Source: Haemonchus contortus (lineage: Eukaryota > Nematoda > Chromadorea > Rhabditida > Trichostrongylidae). Taken from it: a DNA stretch of 64,000 bases. The stretch's first letter is position 1. Each line of letters starts with the position of its first letter. Below are positions 13,081 to 24,095 of the stretch, in pieces. The position numbers and the translations under genes were made by a program. The stretch lies in the NCBI GenBank assembly GCA_000469685.2, contig LS997567.1, positions 29,166,334-29,230,333 on the forward strand. Direction: 5' to 3'. The notes under the pieces are model-generated. The model had not been told where the DNA came from and ran no database searches. It worked only from the letters and a program-made list of their open reading frames with translations.

Positions 13081-13790
13081 CAGTATTGAAAAATTTCGCC
13101 TCTCACGAAACTCGAACCCTCATCTCTCGCACATGAAGCATTCACGCGTCAATGTGATGACGTCATCGGACGCTAAAACATCGTGCCTACCATCATAATG
13201 GAGAAATAAGAACTTATAAGTATTATAAGTTATAAAAATGATCAACTGTGCTCGTTTACAGAAGGATTACGTTTCCTAGGATCGAAAAATTTGAAGTGAT
13301 TCTTATTTTGAACCTTTGACGAGTAAGTTGTTGACCTATGAAGTGTATTCTTAATCTCGAAGGGGCTCCATTGCCATAGTAAGGCGAGTTGCTCTAATTC
13401 ATGGTGAGGCCGTCGACTACTGCAAATCTTATTTGGTCCATCCCATCAGAAAGGTATTGAAGCGATGCTGCGTGCGCGAAGAGCTCTACTGGGGTCACGC
13501 GTGAATCGCCCCCCCGCCCAGCATCCCAATAATCACGCTTCAAGCCGCCGCTGAGAAACCTGGTTCATTGTCATTTGTGTTCGCTTATGTTGTCTCACGC
13601 GAAATCATTCTCAAATGATTCGTTCTCGTTCTGAAATCGTTCTGAAATCGCTGACAAACTTCGAAGACAGGTTTGCGATCAGCCAGCTCATGTAAAGCGT
13701 GTAAGGTCAGAAGGATACTGAGGAAATCCAAGTCGAAGCTTGTAAAAGCAACACTGCGGTTGCATGTGTTATTTGTTCTGCATCTACCTG
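13081..13790 (-). mobile_element. Right-arm fragment of the long-TIR family, split by a MITE
   Basis: The tRNA-like segment (cgaaccctcatctctcgcac on plus) at about 13087-13136 continues after the MITE as 'atcacgcttcaagccgccgc' near 13530. It is followed by arm sequence resembling 36740-36830. Joined, the two pieces reproduce the arm of the complete copy at 48365-48630. Confidence 0.6.
13137..13512. mobile_element. MULE-type MITE, copy 1 (family M3)
   Basis: It aligns in reverse complement with 27632-28029 over nearly its full length, with ends TTCACGCG and CGCGTGAATCGC. The flanks share AGCAT, a possible remnant of a longer target duplication. It has no coding capacity. Confidence 0.7.
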
Positions 13791-13794
13791 TATC

Positions 13795-14010
13795 ACCTGT
13801 TGCCCGAATGATCATCGGTTTCCTCGGCAAGCGCCAGAGAAGTCTCCATTAGCTCCTGTCGCGAACCAGAGTAGCCCAGTGCATCGTCCTCTCTTGAAAG
13901 ACACAAGGCATGGCATTCTTTTCTTCAGATTTTTTGTGAAAAAGTGTGATGGCTGGCAGCCTTCCCCTTGTTCGTTCCACGTCCAGTATCCAGTCAATGA
14001 CTTCCTAGTC
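13795..14010 (-). pseudogene. RTE-A 3' coding fragment (copy 5)
   Basis: The minus strand reads the C-terminal end of the RTE-A protein (LLWFATGANGDFSGACRGNR), as at 23600-23690, then the common 3' tail start 'gtgatacagg'. It is a 5'-truncated insertion, as is usual for RTE target-primed reverse transcription. Confidence 0.65.
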
Positions 14011-14414
14011 CAGCAGTGTTGTTCCTATCTGCAGTGCCACTTCATTATCCGAAGATTATCATGCATAGGAGCTCTTCTGCCCGTTGCCCTTGATGATGCA
14101 CTGGAAATGAAGTTGATAACTCCTCCCACTGTTCGCTCGATCTACTAGAGGGATATGCCCCTACAATATATGCAACGAACACATGAGTCCTTCCAAACAT
14201 GAAAGGAGACGCCAAATTATCGGACTTGGTGCCTGTATTCCAACTGCTCGCATTTTTTCGTTAAAAAAGGATTGTGTATCTACTACGATTACTCTGAAAG
14301 ACGTTCATTATTTCGAAATCATGAGTCTAGATATTTCGCGAATTTTTACTTGGTAAGTATCATGAACTAGACAATAGCATTACTAAATGTGATAAAAGAA
14401 GTTCCGAAATTTAG
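14011..14414 (+). other. Intron sequence before exon 4
   Basis: About 400 bases with no recognised repeat or open frame. It ends in the acceptor GAAATTTAG. Confidence 0.5.
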
Positions 14415-14587
14415 ATTCCGTCGCAGAGCGATTCAGGCGTTCGCAGGACGACTTAGTTCAACGATCACGACTGGACTATCGCGGGCCGCTTTTACAAAAA
14501 TTTCATGACGGCGAGTTCAAAAAATCTAAAAATGACGTTGACGTCATCTCAGGCTACCCACGGATCGGTCCAAGCTTGTATGGAGAG
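14415..14587 (+). CDS. Host gene exon 4
   Basis: The acceptor AAATTTAG and donor GAG|GTGAGT bound 173 bases. AT at the start completes a codon with the G left by exon 3, 8.2 kb upstream. The reading gives [20 protein letters not shown], then [20 protein letters not shown] and [17 protein letters not shown]. It is highly charged with no low-complexity bias. Preservation of phase across an intron holding two large insertions supports a functional gene. Confidence 0.8.
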
Positions 14588-14727
14588 GTGAGTTGGCTTC
14601 CATCAGAAGCTTCTTATAAGTAATGAACACTATATCGAAACAGTTTTTCGCCGTCTTTTCTGTTATATATAAAGTTGGTTTTATGTGCGATGCTGCTGAA
14701 TGGGCTAATTTCGCTGCTTCGTCTTAG
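14588..14727 (+). other. Short intron 4
   Basis: 140 bases, GTGAGT to CGTCTTAG, free of transposons. Confidence 0.75.
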
Positions 14728-14889
14728 GAGTTTGAGCGTCTTCTGGAGCAAACGGAACAGAAATACACCACATATCGCGCAAGGATGTCACAGCCCAATC
14801 TGCATAGCAGGTCTCGACATTGGAGCACGAGTTATCTCGAAACCGACGTTGACACTGGAAAGCCTGAAATGACAACAGCAGCTATAAAG
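14728..14889 (+). CDS. Host gene exon 5
   Basis: 162 bases, exactly 54 codons, from TTCGTCTTAG to AAG|GTACGA. It reads EFERLLEQTEQKYTTYRARM, then SQPNLHSRSRHWSTSYLETD and VDTGKPEMTTAAIK. The Y-R-A-R/K-M motif echoes exon 3. SQPNLHSR and SRSRHWS resemble phosphorylation-prone basic-Ser motifs. The intron that follows is at least 18 kb. Confidence 0.8.
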
Positions 14890-14953
14890 GTACGATAGCG
14901 AATCTTTGATTGTTATTCGATTCCACTTCTACCGTTTTGCTTTACTCATTCGA

Positions 14954-15250
14954 TTTCTATGCTTCTTTCTCATCTTTAGAGTAGATATCATTTATATCCT
15001 CGACATTAAATTTTCGCATTGAATTAATCATACAAGGGCTGTATCCGGGCAGGGCAAAGTGAATCTCGTGAGCCCATTCTTGAATATATTTTTGAATGAT
15101 CATCTGGGCTTTCCATTGACAAAATGATTCACTCTTTGGTGGTATTGTTATGGTGTTTTCAACTCCTTTTAACGATATGAGGAGTGGAGGAGAGTGCGGC
15201 ATTTGACTCGTTTGCAAGTACAGGGTGTAAAACGAAATAATGCAGTTCAA
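14954..15250 (-). CDS. Unidentified minus-strand open frame within the large intron
   Basis: A 97-codon frame, coding-like toward its end (WAHEIHFALPGYSPC, then FNVEDINDIYSKDEKEA and stop). I see no convincing start or acceptor and do not recognise it. It could be the last exon of a nested gene with 15520-15774, a captured fragment, or chance. Confidence 0.3.
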
Positions 15251-15519
15251 ACCCTACCGTATTGAAGCAATGGCAGCTACAATATGATTTTAAAGTGATT
15301 TCCCTTAACTTGAAGGTATGCAGAACATCAGAACATCACCCTTCGAAAACCTCGTCGGCTTGTGAGGAGTATGCTCTTCCTTTCCTACTGGAACTAGACA
15401 ATCTCAATCTCATGCGCTCTCATTCTGCGCTTCTAAGGTAGGCTCCCTAATGCAGCTGCAGTACCACATCGCGTTTGTGATGCTTTCGCCAGGGATACCA
15501 GCCGGATGCTTAACTCGTC

Positions 15520-15774
15520 TCAGCACGATACATCTTGAGCAGCTTCTTTTGTCGTATGCGCCCTCGTTCTGAGATAATGTCCTGCTCTCGCTAGATCCAG
15601 TCCGTCAAGAAGTGGCAGTAAAGCAAACTTGGGAAAGCGTTTTATGGAATTTTCTGCACCAATACATAAGGACCGAAGAGTGTCAAATAGATGGAGGTTA
15701 CGGTAGTACGGCTTTGCTCCACTTAGGTTTCTTGCGTTGAAGCCTGTAATGCTAGCTGTCGCGATATCCAACAC
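15520..15774 (-). CDS. Unidentified minus-strand open frame, possible exon
   Basis: The frame reads LSGAKPYYRNLHLFDTLRSL, then FPKFALLPLLDGLDLARAG to a stop. Balanced composition makes it more coding-like than neighbouring frames. A plausible acceptor (GCATTACAG) lies near its start. It is in the same orientation as, and upstream of, the 14954-15250 frame. Confidence 0.35.
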   Translation of the reverse strand: MLDIATASITGFNARNLSGAKPYYRNLHLFDTLRSLCIGAENSIKRFPKFALLPLLDGLDLARAGHYLRTRAHTTKEAAQDVSC

Positions 15775-15930
15775 GATTGTGTTTATTTCGAACGGATTTG
15801 AGTAGGAACTTAAAAACGAGAAACTCCGCTGAAAAAGGACACAGAAGTTGATTTAGAGTTTTCTACAGACAGTAAAGAAACGGACAGCTCACCACGTTGA
15901 ATCACTTTCGAATGATGAGCGGGAGGTGGG

Positions 15931-15942
15931 GGGGGGGGGGGA
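15931..15942 (+). repeat. Poly-G run
   Basis: A run of about 12 G follows GGGAGGT. It could form a G-quadruplex and is a common sequencing or indel hotspot. It is followed by another decayed tRNA-like fragment of the long-TIR family (about 15957-16030). Confidence 0.8.
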
Positions 15943-16429
15943 AATATAAGCTAGTATAAGCTGCAAAAAATGAAATGCGCGACCAGGAATCTGAACCCTC
16001 ATTTAGCCCCACCCTCTTATTGCACAGTAATCCACCTAGAAACTATTTTTACCATGTCATTCCGTTGTGACAACTGATGGGGAGAAAACGGCATCATAGG
16101 TTGATCAACTAGTAATTTAAAAACTTCAAAGAGCAGGTGCAAGAGCACGTCTGCGGTATAAGTTCCACTGCAGAAGGTCGTTTGAAATGGGGATCTATCA
16201 TTTTCAATATACATATATATATACATGTATATATACGTATATTATGTAGACATGTGATATGCAGTATGCAATATACTTACATTAACAGTTGGACTGTGCA
16301 TGCTAGCGAGTGCATTATGTTGTCTACGATGGTGTCATCAGCGGAATGTTGGATTATCAGAATGAGATAGTTCTCTCTAGATTTGAGCGCTGAACTGTTG
16401 AGATCATCACGCTCGATATATTTCATTTG

Positions 16430-16899
16430 AGCAGAATTATTAGTGGTTGATCATAGCCCCGTCCACTTAAGTGCAGACGCAGACCCTGAAAACTTGACCA
16501 CCCTTCTTTTAACTGCTCCTCACCATCTTCTCCGAATTCTGGAAGGTTTCTGAAGAGATGAATTTCCGGTCAAGGTCCCGCTTCCTTGTGTCAGCTCCGC
16601 CCACTCCGAGGACTTAACCACATTTGTTCCAATACCTCTAACCACTTTTTCCCGCATGCTAGAACGTTTGCGAGCGAAGTTACACTCATTTTTGAAGAGT
16701 AGCTTTCACCTAAACGCACGCCCAGCCCATCGTGGATGGGGCTTCCCTATGCGTACGCATGCCCTGCACGCATAAGGCCTTGCTCACTCTACTTTTCCTG
16801 ACCTCGACGCCTTCGTTGAATCGAGTTATGAATCTCTGTAGAAAGTAGCGCCCACTGAGGGAACGCTCCGCCCACTGCCGGTAGGTTTCCTTCATCCTA
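16430..16899 (-). repeat. Satellite fragment of the Hel-A body
   Basis: In minus orientation it carries GC-rich units with GTGGGCGGAGC boxes and the shared segment CCTTATGCGTGC...GGGCATGCG found also at 18140 and 39665. It directly follows the Helitron 3' end at 16900 on that strand. Confidence 0.65.
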
Positions 16900-18190
16900 C
16901 TAGCAGGCGGCTAAGCACGCTATCGCGTGCGTTAGGGGCTTTAGCCATGAGGGACGGATCCACATGAGCTTCTGATTTTCATTATAGACCTTTATCATCT
17001 CAGCCTCTTCCCTGACACTTCTGTAGCGGCCATCATTTTTTATCTCATGGGAAGCATGAATTTTTTCACTAGATCACGAAAGTTCGGACTGACCGGCAAG
17101 CAGTTCAAGAAGGGTGTTTGATGTGTAATAGAAAAGTTTGTCCAGCTCGGCTGGAGTATTAGCATGGTATACATAACACTTGATTAAGAAACGTGTTATA
17201 ATTTATCAAGGCAACACTTTTGTATGCACAATATTCTTCAGCAAGGGCGACCGGGATTAATAAAGCAAAAACTTCAACCTTTTCTGACCTAAATTAACAA
17301 AAATTTTGGTTTGGGCTGTGTGTGGTCATGAAGAGTACTCCAATGTATCCAAATCAAATACCTCTGCAGTCCATGTAGTCAAAGAAACTCTGTGTAGGTT
17401 GGGCTCTGTGTGGCCATGAACTCTAACTTTGAAAGGACGGCCCCTTTGGATAGTGTGGGGATTTACACGTCTCTACAGGGTATGCACCTGCGTGGCCGGG
17501 GCTGGTGTAGTGTTTATATTATGAGGTTTGAAGTTAATGTAGTGCATTTGCTCTTGTGTAGAAGGAACTATTGTGTGTGTCATCATGCACACTAACTTTT
17601 AGAAAATTTTTCGCCTAATTTTTAAAGAGTTTAGTGATATCACCTAGTTGTACACCTATGTGGTCAGGGTTAGTTTGGAGGACAGATGTGTAAATTTTTG
17701 ATCTCAGCCTCGCCTCCCTCTTTGCAAATCCCACTAACTTCAGACTTTGAACCACATTACTTTTATTCCCTTCAGACACCTTTTTCCCGTGTCTAAAACG
17801 CATCCGAAGAGACTTAATGATTTTGATGTAAGCCCACTTCAGTGCCAGTCCCGCCCACTTGTGGAATCCGACCACATTTGTGCTCTTACATCTTGCCACT
17901 TTTTTGCGGCATCCCACGACGTTTCTGATTAGAGTTATAAATTTTTGAGCTAAGCTCACCCACTTTGGTCCCAACCCCGCCCACTTCTGGGTTTGGACCA
18001 CATTTGTTCTTTTACACCTTAACACCTTTTTGCGGCATTCCAGAACTTTCCCAAGCAAAATTGCATTCATTCTTTGAAAAGTGGCTCTCGTCTCAACGCA
18101 CGCCGCACCCATCGTGGACGGTGTTTCGCTAAGCTTACGCATGCCCAGCACGCATAAGGCCCTGCCAACTCTTTTAATCTTTTTCTCGGC
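16900..18190 (-). mobile_element. Helitron Hel-A, minus strand, 3' part with intact 3' end
   Basis: The 3' terminus on the minus strand has the stem-loop GCACGCGATAGCGTGC, an 11-base spacer, then CTAG followed by T, a textbook Helitron end. The body from 16960 to 18180 aligns in reverse complement with 39650-41160 (Helitron at 39635-41205). It includes a satellite region (17690-18170) with units of about 130-150 bases. The 5' TC end was not found. Confidence 0.75.
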
Positions 18191-18234
18191 CTCTGCTCCT
18201 TAATTTACCCGACTTCTCCAAATGTTTCTTCATG

Positions 18235-19521
18235 TTCTATCGAATTTCCGGGGAGGCGGCCTGCGCCCCGATGGCAGGGAGGCGCGGCCCTTCGCAGCCA
18301 CCTTGCCATTGGGGCGCATTGGCCTCAATTGTCAACCATACAGCGCAGTTTCTACGTCGACCATCTCTTCCAAGTCGGTCAGCTTCTCAAACTACGATCA
18401 GCTGTCGAATTAATTGCTTTGCTGTTGCTGTTTCTTTGCACATGCAGTAGTGCTCAAAAGTACTCAGCCAAGCATTTTCGGCCGTAACTTTTTTCTCAGT
18501 GGAGCGAATCGCGTGAAATTTTGGTATGTTTAGCTGAAGCATATTTTACGCTGTCCAACACTACTTGACTGCAAAGCAGCAATATCCACATAACTAATGG
18601 GAAGGCGTTTGTAGACTATGCTGAAAGCAAGTTTGTGACGTCTGCATTTATTCGAACCTTATGTACGTTTTTATTCTCTTCTGGGTTCGGCATTAGCGCT
18701 CGCACACTTTAGACATGGCAAAAAGGGAAGAAATTCCGGAAGGGCCGTCATTCGCATTCCCCGTTGATTTTTGTTCAGGCCTTTTGGGATGTCTGGAACA
18801 CGATCAGATTGCAGACTAACAGTGGTAAATATTTACAATACAGCCCTCCTACACATATTGAAATTTCGCATGATTGCATCCAGTAGGAAAGAAGTTACGA
18901 CTGAAAAGTACAACCGAAAATGTATTTCTCCGAATACTTTTGAGCGCTACTGTAGGTGCGAAGCGACCGTGATTAAGTGTGTAGACTGAGGGGTCATTGA
19001 GCTTGAAAAAAAACTGAAAAATTGATCAATCTTTTTCGAACAGTAGGAATTGGAATTTTTTGAACATTTTTGTATGCTTGATTTCTTGGATTTAATCTAC
19101 AGGATTATCCGTTTTGGTCTCTGAGTGAAGAAAAACGGTAGGCTGGACCATGCTACTGTGTGCTATGAATGTGAACGAGTTTGATTTTCAAAATGTTAAT
19201 TGCTGTTGTAATTTGCAAAAAAGATCGATGAACTGATAACTCTTGCAACGTTTTACAATTTGCTCTCTTCCTACTCGATTCATAAGGTTGACTGAAAAGT
19301 TCGGTGACCCCTAAGTCTTCACTCCCTAATCAGGGTCGCTTCGCACCTATGTGCGAAGAAACCCTAATTAGTTCGATAGCTGATCGTAGTTCGAGGGGCT
19401 GGCCGATTTGGACGAGATGGTCGACATAGAAATTGAAACTGTATGGGTGGCAAATGGAGCCCATGCGCCCCAATAGTAAAGGGCTGCGAAGGGCGCGCCG
19501 AACGACATACACCCGAATTTC
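18235..19521. mobile_element. Foldback element with arms interrupted by a MITE
   Basis: Sequence 18235-18444 joined to 18953-18998 is the inverted repeat of 19303-19521. Shared segments include GACCATCTC, CTACGATCAGCT and TAGGTGCGAAGCGACC. Arm identity is moderate. The central loop (about 19000-19300) is AT-rich and non-coding. A MITE sits in the left arm at 18445-18952. Confidence 0.65.
18445..18952. mobile_element. Tc1-type MITE (family M1)
   Basis: Ends CAGTAGTGCTCAAAAG and TTTTGAGCGCTACTG; interior aligned with 12134-12659 but more diverged. TA remains on the right flank only. It splits the left arm of the foldback element. Confidence 0.82.
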
Positions 19522-19570
19522 CGTACAAGCAAACAGGCCGACAGGGCGCTTTATATATAATATGAATACT

Positions 19571-20140
19571 TACTCCTTACTATATGTAAAGTGCTCGTGT
19601 CTGTCCGTCTGTCGGAAATTCGATATTACCTGTAGAAAGACACGGAGAGGTAGGGTCAAGTTTGCTGTGGGTTGAGCATAGGGCAAGACCAAGAGATCAG
19701 CGGAGCACAGGCTACAGGGGGTGGACATGCATAGGAGTGGGCCGCATCTTGGGCATATCTTTCTCATTTGATCTCATCAGTCTACAAAAAATGAACGAAC
19801 GAGGGATGAATCAACAAAAAATGGAGACTCACCGGCGGTGGGCGGTACTTTTCGCATAAGTTCCTAACTCGATTCAACGAAGTGAAGGTCAAAAAATTGA
19901 ATAGTTAGGTAGGGACTCATGGTATAGGGAGGTGGGGGTGGATTGCACTAGAATAGGTGAGACTTAGATCGAAAATTCATGACTGTGTTCAAAAACGGTC
20001 TAGAACGCGGGAAAAAGTGGTCAGAGGCTGTAGAAGGAATCTGGCCAGATCACTGAAGTGGGCGGGTCTCGCATTGATTCGAGCGAAACTAAGATCAACA
20101 ATCCACAACTCTTCAGAAGGATTTCCTTGATATTCTAATA
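19571..20140 (+). mobile_element. Helitron 5' part (Hel-A-like)
   Basis: It starts near 19571 with CTCCTTACTATATGTAAAGTG followed by TCTGTCCGTCTGTC, the conserved head. Downstream are satellite-like GGGCGG units (about 19830-20100) like those at 16430-16900. No 3' end is seen before the next Helitron starts at 20141, which may have inserted into it. Confidence 0.55.
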
Positions 20141-20326
20141 TCCTTACTATATATAAACCGCAAATGTCCGCTCACTGAGGGCGGGACTTGCGCGGAAATT
20201 GTTAACTCGGATCAATTCGGACCTGAAGTTTTCAAATTTGGTAGAGGTGCAGGTGGCAAGATAGGAGAATCAATGGCATGTGGCATGTGTACGCTCCGTC
20301 CTCTTGGGGCGGAGCTTGCGCTGGTT

Positions 20327-21020
20327 AGAGGCACAGTTCACGATAATTTTGGGTAATCCAGATTATGATAGAAAATGGATAGGACAGGATCGAAACTAGT
20401 GCGACTGAGGTGAAGAAACTGCGTGCATCGGTGTTTCTAAAGAGAAAAAAGACTTCGAAAAACCGTTAATAAGGGGGCTGGACGAGAATGGAACCAGAAA
20501 AACGAATAAGACTGGGGCTTCCGGACGAGCTAAACAGTGCGTTTCACTGCTCGCGTGTGGGTCCTGGTGCGAATAACAGGCGATGGTAAGCAAAAATTCA
20601 TTCACTTATAGGCATAAATAAACAAAAAAAACCCTTAGTAACAGCAAAAGTAGCTCACCTTTTTCAGCCTCTAGGAGTAGGAAATTAAATAAGGGGCAAA
20701 GGTTTTGCAGCCTCGGCAGCAAAAAGAAAAACAGAGGAAAAAAGAATGGGAGAAAAACATCGCCTCATCACTCGGCGATTAGCCGATTGTGCGTGGGTCC
20801 TAGAACGAATAATAGCTATCTGTATTGTCCCGACACTCGTCTAACGTGACACCGATCGAGGGGCGGGAAAGCGAACTACGGCAGCAACGGGGCTTCCACA
20901 ATGCCCTAAGCGCCAAGATTGTGGGAGCAAGAGGGTCCTTTCTACCACCCTTGGGGGGCGCTGAGTTTTCATAAAGGAAGAACTCAGTAACCTTTTTTTT
21001 ATCGTGAACCGTTCCTTTAA
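20327..21020. mobile_element. MITE of about 690 bp (family M2)
   Basis: Inverted ends AGGCACAGTTCACGATAA and TATCGTGAACCGTTCCTTT. The reverse complement of the element at 28795-29460 aligns throughout. It interrupts a satellite unit of the Helitron. Family unknown; the target duplication is unclear. Confidence 0.75.
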
Positions 21021-21930
21021 TTTGGGTCTGAGGCGTTCAACTTCGGTAGGTATGCAGACGGAAACCTGAGTACACTAATATTAGGTGGGACATGTAAACT
21101 CCCCCGCTGGGAGCGGGGCTTGCGCGAAAATCATTAATTTGGACCTGGAGCGTTCAAACTTGGAAGAGATGCAGGCAGCTAGACGGGAGGACTGATGGCG
21201 CATGGCAAGACTGAGATCTGGAGAGGGGGCAAAGGGGAAGTGAGAAATTCGAAATCGACAATCCTGTCAAAAGGCCTTTTAGATTACGTAGCGTTAATTC
21301 ACAGCTTGGCTCCACTGTCCTGATGGGGTATCCCGCTGTGGAGACGTTGGTCGATACACCGATAGGCTACATCAATCTATTGTGTAAGTGACCGCTCCGT
21401 CGCAATTGTTTCCTTCAGTCGTGCAGTGTTCCAACTCTAAGGAAGATGGGAGTTGCGGTGGTATTGCTGTAAACGTAGCGATCGATTTTAGCAACAAACA
21501 GATTTTGACCAGCGCAGTTTTGTACTGCTCGATGTAGGAATGCTGCTGACTATTCATTTTTCCGGGAACAAAAGGGGCATTCAAACTTAACATGAGAAGG
21601 AGGTCAGCCAGGCGTTGTTCGGGCGATCCGCCTGTCTTTTTCAAAATTCATGTAACTATCTGGGAGAGTTCCATCGTTCAGCCAGGTGAAAGAGTCTTCG
21701 CTCACTGGCATCATCAGTCACTGAAAAATTAAATGTGTAAAACCTTTGCGCTTACATGCTTGTCATGATTTTTGCGTAAAACTTCATTAAACAGTATATT
21801 GGCCAACGAGATGTTGGTTGATATGCTAACTTCGACGGGTGCGGATAAATGATAGAAGTGCAGATAAATTCCTATTTTATCTCCGGTGAAGTACAGGTAT
21901 TCCTAGATGGTGAGGGGGTAAACAAGATAG

Positions 21931-22335
21931 TACCCTAAAATTCCATAGATAAGAGCGATTGAACCTACCGGTGAAAAATAAATTGGAAAAAATCGAAATT
22001 TAATGCAGTCACCCCTCTAACTTGATGGATGGATAAATTAAACTTCGAGGAAGAAGTTAAGAAGAAGCTCCGCCTCTCAACTCTTAGCCCCGCCCACTTA
22101 ATAAACAATTCATATAGAAAAATAGCGATTTTAACGGATCCCTGTTTTCTATATGAATTGTTTATTAAGTGGGCGGGGCTTAGAGTTGAGGGGCGGAGCT
22201 TCTTCTTAACTTCTTCTTCGAAGTTTAATTTATCCATCCATCAAGTTAGAGGGGTGACTGCATTAAATTTCGATTTTTTCCAATTTATTTTTCACCGGTA
22301 GGTTCAATCGCTCTTATCTATGGAATTTTAGGGTA
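21931..22335. repeat. Near-perfect palindrome, two arms of about 191 bp
   Basis: Arms 21931-22121 and 22144-22335 are inverted copies with only about three mismatches, around a 22-base loop. They end TACCCTAAAATTCC and GGAATTTTAGGGTA. The related Helitron at 34200-35072 lacks it (site near 34832). Each strand therefore carries the same 90-codon open frame, which is a symmetry artefact. A transcript would fold into a long hairpin. Confidence 0.92.
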
Positions 22336-22620
22336 AATGTTTTCAAGACCCTTTCTTGGTTTTTTGAGTGTCTCGGTTAATATAATATATTTATGCGTTA
22401 ACGAATGTAAATGGTTATCATACGCGGTTTTCTAGGAATATGCACTCACGACCGACTGCTTATAACGCTACTAGTTGGATTCTAATGGTTCTTTCTATTT
22501 TTTTTTGGGAGAGGGCGATTCACCTTGTCGCTGAGATGATTACGCTTCAGGTTTCTTTTTCAAAGAAATTCATTTATAGAAGCCATGAGACGCGCATGGT
22601 ATCGTGCGAAGGCGAACTGG

Positions 22621-22930
22621 TCGTTCTATATGTGAAGCCATCATCATCAGTCATTACCTATGAATCCATCACCACCACTTTTGAATATAAAGAATACGTT
22701 TCTCTAGAGAATAGAGAAAGAGCATTCTCTACGGATCTCATCCACTGTCAGTTCTCTTTCACTAAAGGATTCCCAGCCGGTTAGCGACAAGGCTACGTAG
22801 GGCGTCCCCAGGTGGCGGATAGGAGAATTAATCGCCGACCAAAAGTCACCGGTAGTTGCCCAGAGATGGTGGTCGATTTAGGGGATGGACTCCTTGATTC
22901 TGCTGTGCTGGTCGATAACCTTCTCTTTCT
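22621..22930 (+). other. Short stretch between Helitron and RTE copy
   Basis: About 300 bases. The later part (from about 22790) reads as very decayed RTE sequence. Nothing else is recognised. Confidence 0.4.
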
Positions 22931-23740
22931 CGCAGGCGAGTTTGACAGTGCTTAAAAAAAGATAGGCTTACAACTGAACCTAACGAAGACGATGCTCATG
23001 AGAAACGGAATGGTTACTGATGCTCCTTTCACGCTGAACCGGACGGATGTCTCTGAGTGCCCTAGCTAAGTGTGACTAGGTCGGGAAGTCAACATGATGA
23101 ATGACCTAGCTCCAGAACTGAACAGAATGTAACACATCGCAAGGGTAGCATTCAAGAATATCGAGGGGGTAGTGAAGAAGACAAAAAACATCCGGCTCCG
23201 CGCTCATCTTCTTGACACTGTTGTCCTTCCTGCTTATACGTACCCCCTCGGAGACTTAGACTCTACGAAAGCAGGATGGACATCCTGTGAGCGCTACTCA
23301 ACGTGCTCTGGGAGAGACGATTATCGTACTTTCTTGTACACGCAAGTGCAGAGGAGAAGCCTTAGTCCAGAGCTACATCACCAGATGAAGATCAGGGATG
23401 CCGTTGATCCCGCCAAGTAATCAAAAATCGGTTGGGCCGGACACGCTATGCGATATATTGGTGACCTTTGAACCAGGGCGAATACTGTTTGAAACACTTG
23501 GGAAGTCAAGCGAATATCGAGACGGCCGTCTGCTAGATGGGCAGACTTCTTTACGGAAGCTCTGAACGAAAGGAATGTTTTGCCCCGTGACCCCCAGCGA
23601 GTAGGATTCACTGGACTACTTTGGCTCGTGACAGGGACGAATGGAGACATTACTGGCACCTGCTCAAGGAGATCGATGATCATCGGGACAGAGGTGATAC
23701 AGGCGATTATCAGTGTCAGCATCCTGCCTCCTGTGTTCCT
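22931..23740 (+). pseudogene. RTE-A 3' half, broken (copy 2)
   Basis: It is read in pieces on plus. After the RT palm come KKIGLQLNLTKTMLMRNGMV, the PFTLNRTDVSECPS segment, LGREVNMMNDLAPELNR, VVKKTKNIRLRAHLLD, MKIRDAVDPAK, SKIGWAGHAMRYIGD and ARWADFFTEALNERN. It matches copies 1, 3 and 4. Stops and frameshifts are frequent. The ORF ends near 23690 and runs into a tail made of satellite sequence. Confidence 0.82.
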
Positions 23741-24095
23741 ACCAATATTGAACTCGCTAAGCCAACGGAAACAGGAGTTATGGGCTTCTGCTCAAACATT
23801 TGTTTCACGCAAACTCCGCCTACTGCAGGCTATCTGCATTATCTACCTGCCGCCTGTAGTGCTATCAAGTTTGCGCTCTAGGTCCACGAGGGCATGAGTT
23901 TTGAATTACCCATTGGGGGCAAATTCTTGCTCGCGCCCCGCACCTTGTAGGCGGAGTCCAGTCCTCCGACCGATCATTTGTTTTACCATCCTGCTGCCTG
24001 TGCTCCTACCATATTTGAACACTATTGGTTTAATTTAACAACTTTTGCTAACGCCCCGCTCCCTGTGGGCGGAGTCTGGTCCCGCCATCCACAGT
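23700..24095 (-). repeat. RTE-A 3' tail composed of satellite units
   Basis: About three units from 'catcctgcctcctgtgttcc' to 'ccacagtgagc' are the reverse complement of the satellite in Helitron 6923-7943 and in the terminal array. Landmarks are CTACCAA-TATTTGAAC, CAGGAGTTATG and the GTGGGCGGAGTC box. The first unit is continuous with the RTE coding end, and the same start of tail is seen in RTE copy 4 near 44150. Confidence 0.75.

Larger units (their letters stand above)
20141..22620 (+). mobile_element. Non-autonomous Helitron, complete, with two nested insertions (family Hel-B)
   Basis: It is inserted between A and T. The 5' end is TCCTTACTATATATAAACCG. The 3' end has the stem GCGCATGGTATCGTGCG, then AAGGCGAA and CTGG. 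It aligns with the uninterrupted 873 bp relative at 34200-35072 once a MITE (20327-21020) and a palindrome (21931-22335) are removed. Satellite units (20180-20330, 21020-21200) flank the MITE. No coding capacity. Confidence 0.8.

Noticed and set aside
22029..22301. 90-codon frame present on both strands (MDKLNFEEEVKKKLR...)
   Set aside because: A consequence of the palindrome: both arms give the same frame. No splice or start evidence and absent from the sister Helitron.
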